Assembly: GCA_028875855.1 (NCBI GenBank) | Contig: JAGWVA010000015.1 | Span: 1 to 63,167, forward strand | DNA length: 63,167 nucleotides | DNA from: Paracoccaceae bacterium | GTDB lineage: Bacteria > Pseudomonadota > Alphaproteobacteria > Rhodobacterales > Rhodobacteraceae | Direction: 5' to 3' | Shown: in pieces, positions 35,203 to 44,616 of the stretch | Layout of the letters: each line of letters starts with the position of its first letter | Position numbering within the stretch: position 1 is the first letter of the stretch | Program-made: the position numbers and the translations under genes | Notes under the pieces: model-generated | The model's database searches: none | What the model saw: the letters and a program-made list of their open reading frames with translations, nothing else | Told to the model about the DNA's origin: nothing

Positions 35203-35841
35203 CTATCGCACCGGGTCGAGCTGCACCGCGGGAAGCCGGCAGCTTTGCGCCGCCTCGGCCGAACAGGGCCGCGGGGCAAGCGCCTTCGTCAGGCAGATGC
35301 GCACCTCCTGCATCCGGCCGCTGTCGCAGGTCACGGCGATGTCGCTGCGCTTGAGCCGCGGGTTCGCTTCCAGGAACGCCTCGACCACCACGTCCGGTTT
35401 TACCCGGATGGGACGTTTCAGATCGCGCAGCGCCTCGGGGATCTTCACGCTGTCATAGGCCTGCCGCGCGGCAGAGAAATAGGCCCGCGGCGAAAGACCC
35501 GAACAGGTTCCGTGCTTCTTCCATTCGTGCCACGCCAGACCCGCCGAGCCGGTGATATCCGCCATCGCGGCCGTTTCGGCCCGGCTGGGCGGGCGCATCG
35601 CGGAGGTGCAATCGGCGGGATAGCCCACCCGGTTCTGCGGCCAGAGCCCATGCAGCGTGAAGTTCAGCCCCCGCCCCGCGGCGCATTGCGGATCGCGGCG
35701 CGCATCGCCCGTCAGGGCGCACCATCCCGCCGACCAGCTGAGCGAGAGGACGTAATAGTCGAACTGTCCGGGCACGCCACGGGCCTCTGCCGAAGGGGCA
35801 AGACCCAGCGCAACCAACGCCAGAAGGGCAATACGACGCAT
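35203..35841 (-). CDS. Secreted ribonuclease T2 family protein
   Basis: 212 residues. An N-terminal signal peptide (MRRIALLALVALGLAPSAEA) directs it to the periplasm or outside. Both catalytic blocks are complete: CAS-1 FTLHGLWP with His64, and CAS-2 WHEWKKHGTC with His105, Glu106, Lys109 and His110. Eight cysteines in the mature part suggest disulfides. RNase T2 cleaves single-stranded RNA through 2',3'-cyclic phosphates, which are the substrate of CpdB-type enzymes (one is at 26546). It is divergent from trcR. Confidence 0.93.
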   Translation of the reverse strand: MRRIALLALVALGLAPSAEARGVPGQFDYYVLSLSWSAGWCALTGDARRDPQCAAGRGLNFTLHGLWPQNRVGYPADCTSAMRPPSRAETAAMADITGSAGLAWHEWKKHGTCSGLSPRAYFSAARQAYDSVKIPEALRDLKRPIRVKPDVVVEAFLEANPRLKRSDIAVTCDSGRMQEVRICLTKALAPRPCSAEAAQSCRLPAVQLDPVR

Positions 35842-35964
35842 TTCCTCTTTCCTCCGCACACCAACAAGACTATATACGCGCGTAATTTCCCGAAAACGTG
35901 GAACCGCGGCAGCCGCCGCAGCCGTTTTCCCGGCTCGGGTGAGATTTGTAAAGGAGTGTCTCCG

Positions 35965-36729
35965 ATGAACAAGCCCCTGATGGCAAAGGCGACGGCGGTC
36001 TGGCTCGTGGACAACACGACGCTGACCTTTGGACAGATCGCCGCTTTCTGCGGATTGCATGAGCTGGAAGTTCAGGGGATTGCCGACGGCGACGTGGCCA
36101 CGGGCGTCAAGGGCTTCGACCCCATCGCCAACAACCAGCTGGACCCGATCGAGATCGAGCGCGGCGAGAAAGACCCCGCCTACCGGCTGAAGCTGAAGTT
36201 CAACGCCGCCGCCGTGGGCGAGGAAAAGCGCCGCGGCCCGCGTTACACCCCCCTGTCCAAGCGTCAGGACCGCCCCGCCGCGATCCTGTGGCTGGTGAAG
36301 TTCCACCCGGAACTGTCGGACGGCCAGATCGGCAAGCTCGTCGGCACGACGAAGCCGACGATCCAGTCGATCCGCGAGCGCACGCACTGGAACATCGCCA
36401 ATATCCAGCCCATCGACCCGGTGGCGCTTGGGCTGTGCCGCCAGTCCGAACTGGACACCGCCGTGCAGCAGGCCGCACGCAAGCGCGCCTCGGAAGGCGC
36501 GGTGATGAGCGATGACGAGCGTCGCAAGCTGGTCTCGACCGAGCAATCGCTGGGCATGGCGCCCGAGCCGAAGCTGCCCTCGGCCATCGCCGGCCTCGAG
36601 AACTTCACCCTGTCGGGCATGGAAGAAAAGGAAGAGACCGCCGCCGATTACTCGGACGCGGACAGCTTCTTCAACCTGCCGCATGGCGATGACGACGAGG
36701 ATGAGGACGACGACCACAACCGTCGTTGA
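35965..36729 (+). CDS. trcR: DUF1013 cell-cycle transcriptional regulator TrcR
   Basis: 254 residues. It begins MNKPLMAKATAVWLVDNTTL, contains two HTH-like segments (TFGQIAAFCGLHELEVQGIA and LSDGQIGKLVGTTKPTIQSI) and the family-specific RRGPRYTPLSKRQDRPAAIL. The last 20 residues are almost all Asp/Glu. TrcR was described in alphaproteobacteria as an RNA-polymerase-associated activator of ctrA. The start follows AAGGAG; upstream lies a TATATA -10 (about 35871) with a weak TTTCCT -35. Confidence 0.93.
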   Translation: MNKPLMAKATAVWLVDNTTLTFGQIAAFCGLHELEVQGIADGDVATGVKGFDPIANNQLDPIEIERGEKDPAYRLKLKFNAAAVGEEKRRGPRYTPLSKRQDRPAAILWLVKFHPELSDGQIGKLVGTTKPTIQSIRERTHWNIANIQPIDPVALGLCRQSELDTAVQQAARKRASEGAVMSDDERRKLVSTEQSLGMAPEPKLPSAIAGLENFTLSGMEEKEETAADYSDADSFFNLPHGDDDEDEDDDHNRR

Positions 36730-36831
36730 TCGTCCCGCCCTTCGGGGCCCATCCCTGCCCCGGCGCGCGATCAATCGTGCCGGGGACATCGACGGCGAAC
36801 ACACCGGGTCGAACGGGCCCGGACCCCTCGG

Positions 36832-37290
36832 TCAGACCGGGATCGCCGTTGTCCTGAACACGGTCCGCAGCGCGAAGGACGAATGCATCTGCGCCACGCC
36901 CGGCAGCTTGGCAAGGTGCTGGCGGTGGATGCGGGCGAAATCCTCGGTATCCTCGGCCACGATCTTGAGCAGATAATCCGCCGTTCCTGCCATCAGGTGG
37001 CATTCCAGCACGTCAGGGATGCGTTTCACGCTTTTCTCGAAAGCGTCCAGCAATTCCTCGGCCTGCCCCTGCAAGGTGATCTCGACGAAGACCGTCGTGG
37101 GGCGGCCCATCTTCCGTTCGTCCAGCAAGGCCACGTAGTCGCGGATGAAGCCCTGTGCCTCCAGCCGCTGCACGCGCCGGTGGCACGCCGAGGGCGACAG
37201 GTTGATCCGCTCCGCCAGTTCCGCATTCGTCATCCGGCCCGCCCTTTGCAGGGCCGTCAGGATGCGGCGGTCTATCGCGTCAGGTTCCAT
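36832..37290 (-). CDS. Lrp/AsnC-family regulator, probably of alanine dehydrogenase
   Basis: 152 residues. An N-terminal helix-turn-helix (DAIDRRILTALQRAGRMTNAEL read in phase, then LSPSACHRRVQRLEAQGFI) and a C-terminal RAM/AsnC ligand domain (VFVEITLQGQAEELLDAFE, VLECHLMAGTADYLLKIVAED) are present. Its gene is divergent from ald across an unusually AT-rich 141-bp spacer, the arrangement of AldR/AlaR regulators that switch alanine dehydrogenase on with alanine. That role is inferred from position. Confidence 0.92.
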   Translation of the reverse strand: MEPDAIDRRILTALQRAGRMTNAELAERINLSPSACHRRVQRLEAQGFIRDYVALLDERKMGRPTTVFVEITLQGQAEELLDAFEKSVKRIPDVLECHLMAGTADYLLKIVAEDTEDFARIHRQHLAKLPGVAQMHSSFALRTVFRTTAIPV

Positions 37291-37431
37291 GATTGCGCCA
37301 GTTTCTTCGAAGTTCGGTAAGATTTATCGAATACTCTACCGCAAATGCCGCCTTTCACCACCCGTCTTTTCAAAGCAATTGCGCCACGGCCTGCCTAAAA
37401 TATCGGCAGTTCAGGCACGGGAGGAAATGCC

Positions 37432-38550
37432 ATGAAGATCGGATGCCCGAAAGAGATCAAGCCGCAGGAATTCCGCGTGGGCATGACGCCCCAGGCCGCG
37501 CATGAGGCGGTTGCCCATGGGCACGAGGTCCTGATCGAGACCAACGCCGGCCTCGGCGCCGGCTTCACCGATGCCGATTATCAGGCCGTCGGCGCGAAGA
37601 TCCTGCCGAGTGCGGAAGAGGTCTTCGCCACCGCCGAGATGATCGTGAAGGTGAAGGAACCCCAAGCCATCGAACGCAAGCGGCTGCGCGAGGGGCAGGT
37701 GCTGTTCACCTATCTTCATCTTGCCCCCGATCCCGAGCAGACGAAGGACCTGCTGGCCTCGGGCGCGACCTGCATCGCCTATGAGACGGTGACCGACCGC
37801 AACGGCGGCCTGCCCCTGCTGGCGCCGATGTCGGAAGTGGCGGGCAAGCTGGCGCCTCAGGTCGGTGCCTGGACCCTGCAAAAGGCCAACGGCGGGCGCG
37901 GCGTGCTGTTGGGCGGCGTGCCGGGCGTGGCCCCCGCGAAGGTCGTGGTGATCGGCGGCGGCGTCGTCGGAACCCATGCGGCGCGCGTCGCCGCCGGGAT
38001 GGGCGCGGACGTGACCGTGCTCGACCGCTCGCTGACGCGGATGCGCTATCTCGACGACATCTACGGCCGCGACTTCAAGACGGTCTATGCCAGCGCCTCC
38101 AACACCGCCGAACTGGTGGCCGAGGCCGACATGGTCATCGGCGCGGTGCTGATCCCCGGCGCGGCGGCGCCCAAGCTGGTTACCCGGGCGCAGCTTTCGA
38201 CGATGAAACCCGGCGCGGCCATCGTCGATGTGGCGATCGATCAGGGCGGCTGCTTCGAGACGAGCCGCGCGACGACCCACCAGGACCCGATCTACGAGGT
38301 GGACGGGATCATGCACTATTGCGTGGCCAACATGCCGGGCGCGGTGGCGCGCACCTCCACGCTGGCGCTTGGCAATGCGACGATGCCCTTCATGCTGGCG
38401 CTGGCCGACAAGGGCTGGCGGCAGGCCTGCGCGGACGATCCGCACCTGCTGAACGGGCTGAACGTCCACGCCGGTCAATTGACCTATGGCGCGGTGGGCA
38501 CGGCCCTTCGTCTGCCGGTGATCGAGGCAAAGGCCGCCCTCGCCGCCTGA
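37432..38550 (+). CDS. ald: Alanine dehydrogenase
   Basis: 372 residues. Reversible NAD-dependent deamination of L-alanine to pyruvate and ammonia. It begins [20 protein letters not shown], has substrate-binding KVKEPQ and FTYLHLAPD, the Rossmann motif [20 protein letters not shown] and a C-terminal [17 protein letters not shown]. Length equals the family norm. The start follows GGGAGGAAA. The divergent Lrp gene is the likely regulator, and a terminator follows. Confidence 0.97.
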   Translation: MKIGCPKEIKPQEFRVGMTPQAAHEAVAHGHEVLIETNAGLGAGFTDADYQAVGAKILPSAEEVFATAEMIVKVKEPQAIERKRLREGQVLFTYLHLAPDPEQTKDLLASGATCIAYETVTDRNGGLPLLAPMSEVAGKLAPQVGAWTLQKANGGRGVLLGGVPGVAPAKVVVIGGGVVGTHAARVAAGMGADVTVLDRSLTRMRYLDDIYGRDFKTVYASASNTAELVAEADMVIGAVLIPGAAAPKLVTRAQLSTMKPGAAIVDVAIDQGGCFETSRATTHQDPIYEVDGIMHYCVANMPGAVARTSTLALGNATMPFMLALADKGWRQACADDPHLLNGLNVHAGQLTYGAVGTALRLPVIEAKAALAA

Positions 38551-38574
38551 ACGCGCGCGCGCCCCAAGACCGAT

Positions 38575-38606
38575 CGGCCGCCCTTCCCGGGCGGCCGTTT
38601 TCGTTT
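38575..38606 (+). terminator. Rho-independent terminator of ald
   Basis: A perfect 9-bp stem (CGGCCGCCC, 5-base loop, GGGCGGCCG, 38575-38597) followed by TTTTCGTTTG, 24 bases after the ald stop. Confidence 0.9.
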
Positions 38607-38613
38607 GCGACCG

Positions 38614-39045
38614 TCAGCGCGCCTTCAGCAGGTCGCGGATCTCGGCCAGCAGGTCTTCCTGCGACGGGCCCTTGGGGGCCTCGGGCGCGGGCTCGGCCTT
38701 CTTCGAGGCCGCATCCTTGACCGCGTTCACACCCTTCACCAGAAGGAAGACGACAAAGGCGATGATCAGGAAGTTGATGACCGCCGACAGGAACGAGCCG
38801 TAGGCGAAAACGGCGGCCCCGGTGCCAAGCGCATCCTTCAGGCTGGCGCCCTCCGGCACCTTGCCGCTGAGCACCACGTAAAGGCTCGAGAAGTCCATTC
38901 CCCCAAGAAACAGACCGATGATCGGGTTGATGAGATCCTTCACCAGCGAGGTCACGATCGCCGTGAACGCCGCGCCAACGATGATACCGACGGCCATGTC
39001 CATCACATTGCCGCGCGAAATGAAATCCCGGAACTCTTTGAGCAT
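38614..39045 (-). CDS. mscL: Large-conductance mechanosensitive channel MscL
   Basis: 143 residues. The pore-lining first helix is [22 protein letters not shown], followed by the periplasmic loop and the second helix [17 protein letters not shown]. An amphipathic N-terminus ([13 protein letters not shown]) and a charged C-terminal helix ([14 protein letters not shown]) are typical. It opens on membrane tension during hypo-osmotic shock. The ATG at 39045 is used as GGGGA lies at good distance; an ATG four codons upstream is less likely. Confidence 0.96.
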   Translation of the reverse strand: MLKEFRDFISRGNVMDMAVGIIVGAAFTAIVTSLVKDLINPIIGLFLGGMDFSSLYVVLSGKVPEGASLKDALGTGAAVFAYGSFLSAVINFLIIAFVVFLLVKGVNAVKDAASKKAEPAPEAPKGPSQEDLLAEIRDLLKAR

Positions 39046-39190
39046 TGATGTCCCCACTGACTATTGACAGCCTGCGTTCTCCGACGCACGCGCCCGAAGG
39101 CTATCACCTTTTGGTCAGGGCTGTGCGACAAACCGTCACCCGCGGCGGGGGAAATTTCCCTGCCCGTCGTCACAGAATGAAGGGACCCCG

Positions 39191-39889
39191 ATGGCCGATC
39201 TGTCCGCCTTTCCGATTACCCGGCGCTGGCCTGCCCGCCGCCCGGACGCGATCCAGCTTTACTCGCTGCCGACCCCGAACGGCGTTAAGGTCTCGATCAT
39301 GCTGGAAGAGACCGGCCTGCCCTATGAGGCGCACAGGGTCGATTTCGGCAGGCAGGACCAGATGACGCCCGAATTCCTGTCGCTGAACCCCAACAACAAG
39401 ATCCCCGCGATCATCGACCCCGACGGCCCCGAGGGCAAGCCGATGGGCCTGTTCGAGTCCGGCGCGATCCTGATCTACCTCGCCGAGAAAAGCGGGAAGT
39501 TCCTGCCCGGCGGCGCGAAGCGCTACGAGGTGCTCCAGTGGCTCATGTTCCAGATGGGCGGCGTGGGGCCGATGTTCGGGCAGCTTGGCTTCTTCCATCA
39601 CTTCGCCGGAAAAGAGATCGAGGACCCCCGCCCCAAGGCGCGCTATGCCGATGAGGCCGCGCGCCTCCTGCGGGTCATGGATGGCGTGCTGGCCGGGCGC
39701 GACTGGATCGCGGGGGATTATTCCATCGCCGATATCGCGCTTGCCCCCTGGCTGCGGTCCCTGCGCGAGGTCTATCACGCGACCGACCTCGTGGGCTGGA
39801 GCGAGCTGTCCCATGTGCCGGCCTATCTCGCCCGGTTCCTGGCCCGGCCGGCGGTGCAGAAGGGTCTGGCGATCCCCCCGCGGGACTAG
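39191..39889 (+). CDS. Glutathione S-transferase (Nu-class, YghU/YfcG-like)
   Basis: 232 residues. The N-terminal thioredoxin fold has LYSLPTPNGVKVSIMLEETG, whose TPNG matches the Thr/Asn pair of YfcG-type disulfide-bond reductases, NPNNKIPAI with the cis-Pro, and FESGAILIYLAEK binding the glutamyl part of GSH. The helical C-terminal domain includes WIAGDYSIADIALAPWL. These enzymes favour disulfide reduction over classic conjugation. It converges on the phosphoribosyltransferase, whose stop overlaps by four bases. Confidence 0.9.
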   Translation: MADLSAFPITRRWPARRPDAIQLYSLPTPNGVKVSIMLEETGLPYEAHRVDFGRQDQMTPEFLSLNPNNKIPAIIDPDGPEGKPMGLFESGAILIYLAEKSGKFLPGGAKRYEVLQWLMFQMGGVGPMFGQLGFFHHFAGKEIEDPRPKARYADEAARLLRVMDGVLAGRDWIAGDYSIADIALAPWLRSLREVYHATDLVGWSELSHVPAYLARFLARPAVQKGLAIPPRD

Positions 39890-40536
39890 GACGCGGCCGG
39901 GGCCGCGGCGGCCGCCAGCATTTCCCGCACCTCGGCGTCGCTGACCTGCGGAAAATGCGCGTAATAGGCGCCCACGGCAAAGAAGTCGGCGGGCGTCTCA
40001 AGCGCGATCAGGCGGTCGGCCAGCGGCGCGAGCATCTCCAGCGCCTCGGGCGGCGCGACCGGCACGGCCAGCACCACCTTCACCGCGCCACGCGCGCGGA
40101 TGGCCTGCAGCGCCGCGCGCATGGTCGAGCCGGTGGCAATGCCATCGTCCACCACGACGGCCGTCTTGCCGTGCAGATCGACGGGTGCGCGGTCGCCAAG
40201 ATAAAGCGCCCGTCGCTCTGCATTGACAGCGCGTTCGGCGGCAAGGCTTCGGTCGAAATCCGAAGGCGCGAGGTTCGCGGCGTGAAGCGCGCGGGCGTTC
40301 CAGACCACCCCGCCCTCCTCGCTTCCGGCCACGGCACCCGCGGCATATTCCGGCTGCCCCGGCATGCCGATCTTGCGCACCAGGATCAGGTCCAGCGGCG
40401 CCTTCAGCCGCCGCGCGACCTCGACCGCGACGGGCACGCCGCCGCGCGGCAACGCCAGCACGACGGCATTGGGCAAGTGTTCGATGGCAAGCCGGTCCGC
40501 CAGAAGGCCCCCGGCCTGTGTGCGATCGGAAAACAT
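39886..40536 (-). CDS. Phosphoribosyltransferase-domain protein
   Basis: 216 residues of the type I PRTase fold. The PRPP-binding loop is TAVVVDDGIATGST, near residue 125-140. The N-terminal half has VLALPRGGVPVAVEVARRL and LVRKIGMPGQPEYAAGAV, features of the stand-alone bacterial family also found fused to erythromycin esterase or dienelactone hydrolase domains. No purine or pyrimidine specificity can be assigned. The start is chosen at the Met preceded by AAAGGGGG; the frame could extend eight residues upstream. Confidence 0.85.
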   Translation of the reverse strand: MFSDRTQAGGLLADRLAIEHLPNAVVLALPRGGVPVAVEVARRLKAPLDLILVRKIGMPGQPEYAAGAVAGSEEGGVVWNARALHAANLAPSDFDRSLAAERAVNAERRALYLGDRAPVDLHGKTAVVVDDGIATGSTMRAALQAIRARGAVKVVLAVPVAPPEALEMLAPLADRLIALETPADFFAVGAYYAHFPQVSDAEVREMLAAAAAPAAS

Positions 40537-40598
40537 CGCGGCCCCCTTTGGCGCCACCATTGTGCCACGCCAAAGGGGATGTGCGATAGGGGATCGCG

Positions 40599-43016
40599 CT
40601 AGCTGCGCAGGGTTCCGCCGGTCGCCTTGGCGACCTTTTCCACGATCCTGGCGCTGACGGCCTCGATTTCCTCGTCGGTCAGCGTCTTCGCCTTGGGCTG
40701 CAAGCGCACCGAGATGGCCAGCGACTTCTTGCCCGCCCCCATCTGCGCCTCGGCTTTCGGGCCGGTGAACTGGTCGAAGACCGACACCCGCTCGATCAGC
40801 GCCTTGTCCGCGCCCTGCGCGGCATTCACCAGCGTCAGCGCCTCGACATGGTCATCGACGACAAAGGCGAAATCCCGCTCAACCGCCTGCAGGGCCGAGA
40901 TCGCGAGCGCGGGCCGGGTCGGCGTCTTGACCTTGGGCAGCGGGATATTGGCGACCATCACGCTGAAGGCGACCGCGGGCCCCTTCACGTCAAGCGCCTG
41001 AAGCACCTTCGGGTGAACCTCGCCATAGGTGGCGAGAAGGTTCGGCCCAAGACGCATCTGCCCCGACCGGCCCGGATGCCACCAGCCGGGCACCTTGCGG
41101 TCGATTTGCACCTTGGCAGGCGCGCCAAGTGCGGCCAGAACCGCCTCGACATCCGCCTTGGCATCGAACACGTCCGCGGGGCGGCGCGAGCCGAAGGGAT
41201 CGCGGGGGGCCGTGGCGCCGACCAGCAGGCCGGTCGCGTGCAGTGCCTGCTCGCCCGGCTCGCCGCCGGTGAAGACGGGCCCCACCTCGAACAGCGCCAT
41301 ATCCATGAAGCCGCGGGCCTGATTGCGGGCGGCGGCTTGCAGCAGCCCCGGCAAAAGGTCCGGGCGCATATGCGTCATCTCGGACGAGATCGGGTTTTCC
41401 AGCCGCAGCGCCTCTTGCCCGCCGCCGAACAGGGCCGCGGCCGCCTGATCGATGAAGCTGTAGGTGACGCATTCGTTGTAGCCAAGCGCCGCCAGCGTCC
41501 GCCGCGCCGCCTTTTCGCGCACCTGCACCGGCGTCAGGATCGGCTGCGGCACACCGGCCTGCATCCGCGCCATCGGCTTGCCCACCAGCTTCGTGAGCGA
41601 GGCGACGCGCGCCACCTCCTCCACAAGGTCGGCCTCGCCCAGCACGTCGGGGCGCCAGCTCGGCGGCACCGCCATGTCGCCTTCCAGCGCGAAGCCAAGC
41701 GCCGTCAGCGTGGCGCGCTGGTCATCGGCCGGGATATCCATGCCGACAAGCGATTGCACCCGCGCGGGGTCCAGCCGGTAGGCCCGCCGCGTGTCCGGCA
41801 CGGCGCCGTCCATCACGACCTCGGACGCATCGCCGCCGCAGAGATCAAGGATCATCCGCGTCGCGGCTTCTAGCCCCGGCAGGGTGAAGGCCGGGTCCAC
41901 GCCCCGTTCGAACCGGTAGCGGGCGTCCGAATTGATCTTCAGCGCCCGGCCCGTGGTGGCGATGGTGATCGGGTCCCAGTAGGCGGATTCAAGGAAGACA
42001 TCGACGGTCTCTTCGGTGCAGCCCGACAGCTCGCCGCCCATGATGCCGGCGATGGATTCCGGACCATGGTCGTCCGAGATCACCATCATGCCGGGGGCAA
42101 AGCGGTAGGTCTTGCCGTCCAGCGCCAGCAACTCTTCCCCGCCCTTCGCGGGATGGATGCGCAGCCCGCCCTTGACCTTTGCCACGTCGAAGACGTGCAG
42201 CGGGCGGTTCTGGTCGAAGGTGAAGAAGTTGGTGATGTCCACCAGCGCCGAGATCGGCCGCAGCCCGATGGCCTTAAGCCGCGCCTGAAGCCATGCGGGC
42301 GAGGGGCCGTTCTTCACCCCCCGGATCACGCGCCCGGCAAAAAGCGGGCAACCCTTTTCCTTCAGCGCGGGGTCGATGGCGACCGAGACCGGAGAGGGGA
42401 AGCTGCCCGCGACAGGCTCGATCATGAGCGGCTTGAGCCGCCCCAGCCCCCGGGCCGCAAGATCGCGCGCCACGCCGCGCACGCCCAAGGCATCGGGGCG
42501 GTTCGGTGTGATCTTGATGTAGATCATCGGGTCGTTCAGGCCGCGATAATCGATGAAGCGCGCGCCAAGCGGCGCGTCAGCGGGCAGGTCGATGATGCCG
42601 TTGTGGTCGTCCGAAATCTCCAGCTCGCGTTCCGAGCAGAGCATCCCGTTGCTTTCCACGCCCCGGATCACGCCCGGCGCAAGGTCAACGCCGGTGCCCG
42701 GCACATGGGTGCCCGTCGGCGCGAAAACCCCCACGAGGCCCGTGCGCGCATTCGGCGCGCCGCAGACCACCTGCACCTCTTCCGACCTGCCGCCCGGGCC
42801 TTCGGGGAAGGTCTCGACCCGGCAGACGCGCAGACGGTCGGCATTCGGATGCTGCACCGCCTCGATCACGCGGCAAATGCGGAAAGCGCCAAGCCGTGCG
42901 GCCGGGTCCACGACCTCCTCGACCTCCAGCCCGAGATCGGTCAGCGCATAGAGAATGTCGTCCAGCGACGCCTCGGTCTCGAGGTGGTCCTTGAGCCAGG
43001 ACAGCGTGAATTTCAT
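40599..43016 (-). CDS. pheT: Phenylalanyl-tRNA synthetase beta subunit
   Basis: 805 residues, normal length. The domain order is as expected: N-terminal MKFTLSWLKDHLETEASLDD, an EMAP-like tRNA-binding domain (FRICRVIEAVQHPNADRLRV), B3/B4 editing domain, B5, and a C-terminal ferredoxin-fold anticodon-binding domain (AISALQAVERDFAFVVDD). With PheS it forms the (alpha-beta)2 enzyme. Unusually it does not abut pheS: 329 bases separate them. A candidate pheT promoter TTGCGC-N16-CATACC (43029-43056, minus) lies in the gap. Confidence 0.97.
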   Translation of the reverse strand: MKFTLSWLKDHLETEASLDDILYALTDLGLEVEEVVDPAARLGAFRICRVIEAVQHPNADRLRVCRVETFPEGPGGRSEEVQVVCGAPNARTGLVGVFAPTGTHVPGTGVDLAPGVIRGVESNGMLCSERELEISDDHNGIIDLPADAPLGARFIDYRGLNDPMIYIKITPNRPDALGVRGVARDLAARGLGRLKPLMIEPVAGSFPSPVSVAIDPALKEKGCPLFAGRVIRGVKNGPSPAWLQARLKAIGLRPISALVDITNFFTFDQNRPLHVFDVAKVKGGLRIHPAKGGEELLALDGKTYRFAPGMMVISDDHGPESIAGIMGGELSGCTEETVDVFLESAYWDPITIATTGRALKINSDARYRFERGVDPAFTLPGLEAATRMILDLCGGDASEVVMDGAVPDTRRAYRLDPARVQSLVGMDIPADDQRATLTALGFALEGDMAVPPSWRPDVLGEADLVEEVARVASLTKLVGKPMARMQAGVPQPILTPVQVREKAARRTLAALGYNECVTYSFIDQAAAALFGGGQEALRLENPISSEMTHMRPDLLPGLLQAAARNQARGFMDMALFEVGPVFTGGEPGEQALHATGLLVGATAPRDPFGSRRPADVFDAKADVEAVLAALGAPAKVQIDRKVPGWWHPGRSGQMRLGPNLLATYGEVHPKVLQALDVKGPAVAFSVMVANIPLPKVKTPTRPALAISALQAVERDFAFVVDDHVEALTLVNAAQGADKALIERVSVFDQFTGPKAEAQMGAGKKSLAISVRLQPKAKTLTDEEIEAVSARIVEKVAKATGGTLRS

Positions 43017-43345
43017 GGCAATGCCCCCGGTATGTGCTGCCTGCGCCTTAGCGCAAAGCCCGTCCGAGGGAAAGGCCCGCGCGGCAGCGGTCTGGATGAC
43101 GCTTTCTGGAAACGGTCAGTTCACGAAGCCCGGGGCCGTTTGCCACATTCTTGAGCGATTTCGCCCCTACCCAATCGGCATGGAAAGAATGCTCAACGCC
43201 CCTGCCGATCGCAGACCGCTCAAGGTCAACCTTGTCCGCGCGATCCTCTTCGCGACTGTGGCGCTCGTCGTGCTGACGGGCCATCGCCACATGACATCGA
43301 CCGCGCAAAACGCGTCGATCCACCTCGATCCCTGAGGAACGGTGC
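43017..43345. other. 329-bp gap between pheS and pheT
   Basis: In many bacteria pheS and pheT are nearly contiguous. Here the gap holds a possible plus-strand 51-codon gene (43180-43335) antisense to a pheS-pheT read-through transcript, and a TTGCGC/CATACC promoter candidate for pheT (43029-43056). I see no terminator hairpin after pheS, so read-through is possible. Confidence 0.6.
43180..43335 (+). CDS. Possible 51-residue single-pass membrane peptide
   Basis: A short frame opposite in strand to pheS and pheT. It would encode a basic start (MERMLNAPADRRPLKVNLVR), one hydrophobic helix (AILFATVALVVLTG) and a short polar tail (HRHMTSTAQNASIHLDP), consistent with an inner-membrane N-in topology. 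Third codon positions are strongly G/C, as in real genes here. Against it: no clear ribosome site before the ATG and no recognised homologue. A later ATG at 43189 is possible. Confidence 0.35.
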   Translation: MERMLNAPADRRPLKVNLVRAILFATVALVVLTGHRHMTSTAQNASIHLDP

Positions 43346-44428
43346 CTAGCGGCTCAATCCGCCGTGCAGCGTCGGAAGATCGAGGCTGGCAAAGCCGTAG
43401 TGCCGCAGCCAGCGAAGGTCGCTGTCGAAGAAGGCGCGCAGGTCGGGGATGCCGTATTTCAGCATCGCGATCCGGTCGATCCCCATGCCGAAGGCGAAGC
43501 CCTGCCACTGGTCCGGGTCCACTCCGGCGGCTTTCAGCACCTTGGGATGCACCATGCCCGAGCCAAGGATTTCCATCCAGCTGTCGCCCTCGCCGATCTT
43601 GAGCTGACCGCCCTCCCATGAGCAGCGGATATCGACTTCGGCCGAGGGTTCCGTGAAGGGGAAGTGGCTCGCGCGGAAGCGCAGATCGACATGCGGCACC
43701 TCGAAGAAGGCGCGGCAGAACTCTTCCAGCACCCATTTCAGGTTCGCCATCGACAGATCCTTGTCGATGGCCAGCCCTTCCACCTGATGGAACATCGGCG
43801 CGTGGGTCTGGTCCATGTCCATGCGATAGACGCGACCCGGCGCGATCACCCGGATCGGCGCACCCTTGTCCATCATCGCCCGGATCTGGACGGGCGAGGT
43901 ATGGGTGCGCAACACATGCGGCGGACGGTCATCGCCTTCCGCGCGGGCCATGAAGAACGTGTCATGTTCTTGCCGGGCCGGATGCTCGGGCGGGATGTTG
44001 AGCGCGTCGAAATTGTACCAGTCGCTTTCGATCTGCGGTCCCTCGGCCACGGCAAAGCCCATGTCGGCAAAGATCGCGGTCAGCTCGTCCATCACCTGGC
44101 TGACGGGATGGATCGTGCCCGCGGGGCGGGGCCGGCCGGGCAGGGTCACGTCCAGCCATTCGGCCTTCAGCCGTTCGTTCAGCGCGGCATCGGCCAGCGC
44201 GGCCCGTTTGGCCCGAAGCGCCGCGTCGATCTCGTCCTTCAGGGCGTTCAGCGCGGGGCCGGCCACCTGACGCGCCTCCGGGCTCATCGTGCCCAGTTCG
44301 CGCATCTTCAGGCTGATCTCGCCCTTCTTGCCAAGGGCGGCAAGGCGCACCTCTTCCAGCGCGGCTTCGTCGCCTGCCTCACTGATGCGGCCAAGATAGG
44401 TGGCCTTGAGCGTGTCCAGTCCGTCCAT
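43346..44428 (-). CDS. pheS: Phenylalanyl-tRNA synthetase alpha subunit
   Basis: 360 residues. An N-terminal coiled-coil (helices about residues 1-90) is followed by the class II catalytic core with [20 protein letters not shown], motif 2 ([32 protein letters not shown]), [17 protein letters not shown] and motif 3 [14 protein letters not shown]. The ATG at 44428 follows CCGGAGG; longer frames upstream are spurious. A TTGCAT-N17-TAGCAA promoter (44454-44482) precedes it. Confidence 0.97.
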   Translation of the reverse strand: MDGLDTLKATYLGRISEAGDEAALEEVRLAALGKKGEISLKMRELGTMSPEARQVAGPALNALKDEIDAALRAKRAALADAALNERLKAEWLDVTLPGRPRPAGTIHPVSQVMDELTAIFADMGFAVAEGPQIESDWYNFDALNIPPEHPARQEHDTFFMARAEGDDRPPHVLRTHTSPVQIRAMMDKGAPIRVIAPGRVYRMDMDQTHAPMFHQVEGLAIDKDLSMANLKWVLEEFCRAFFEVPHVDLRFRASHFPFTEPSAEVDIRCSWEGGQLKIGEGDSWMEILGSGMVHPKVLKAAGVDPDQWQGFAFGMGIDRIAMLKYGIPDLRAFFDSDLRWLRHYGFASLDLPTLHGGLSR

Positions 44429-44453
44429 GGGGGCCTCCGGCAATTGCGCGGCC

Positions 44454-44482
44454 TTGCTAGCCGCGCCCCCGCGGGAATGCAA
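44454..44482 (-). promoter_or_regulatory. Candidate promoter of pheS
   Basis: On the minus strand TTGCAT (44477-44482), 17 bases, TAGCAA (44454-44459), about 26 bases upstream of the start codon. The leader is too short for an attenuator. Confidence 0.55.
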
Positions 44483-44616
44483 GCGGCGCGGGGCGATGGG
44501 CCTGCCGTGGCAGCGCCGTTCACGCCGGAACACCGGATCATGAAGCGCCGTGCGCTGGCGGGGACAGTCCGCAAGCCCCACGTCTGCTGCACCGCAGAAA
44601 CAGGAAAGGAACGACC

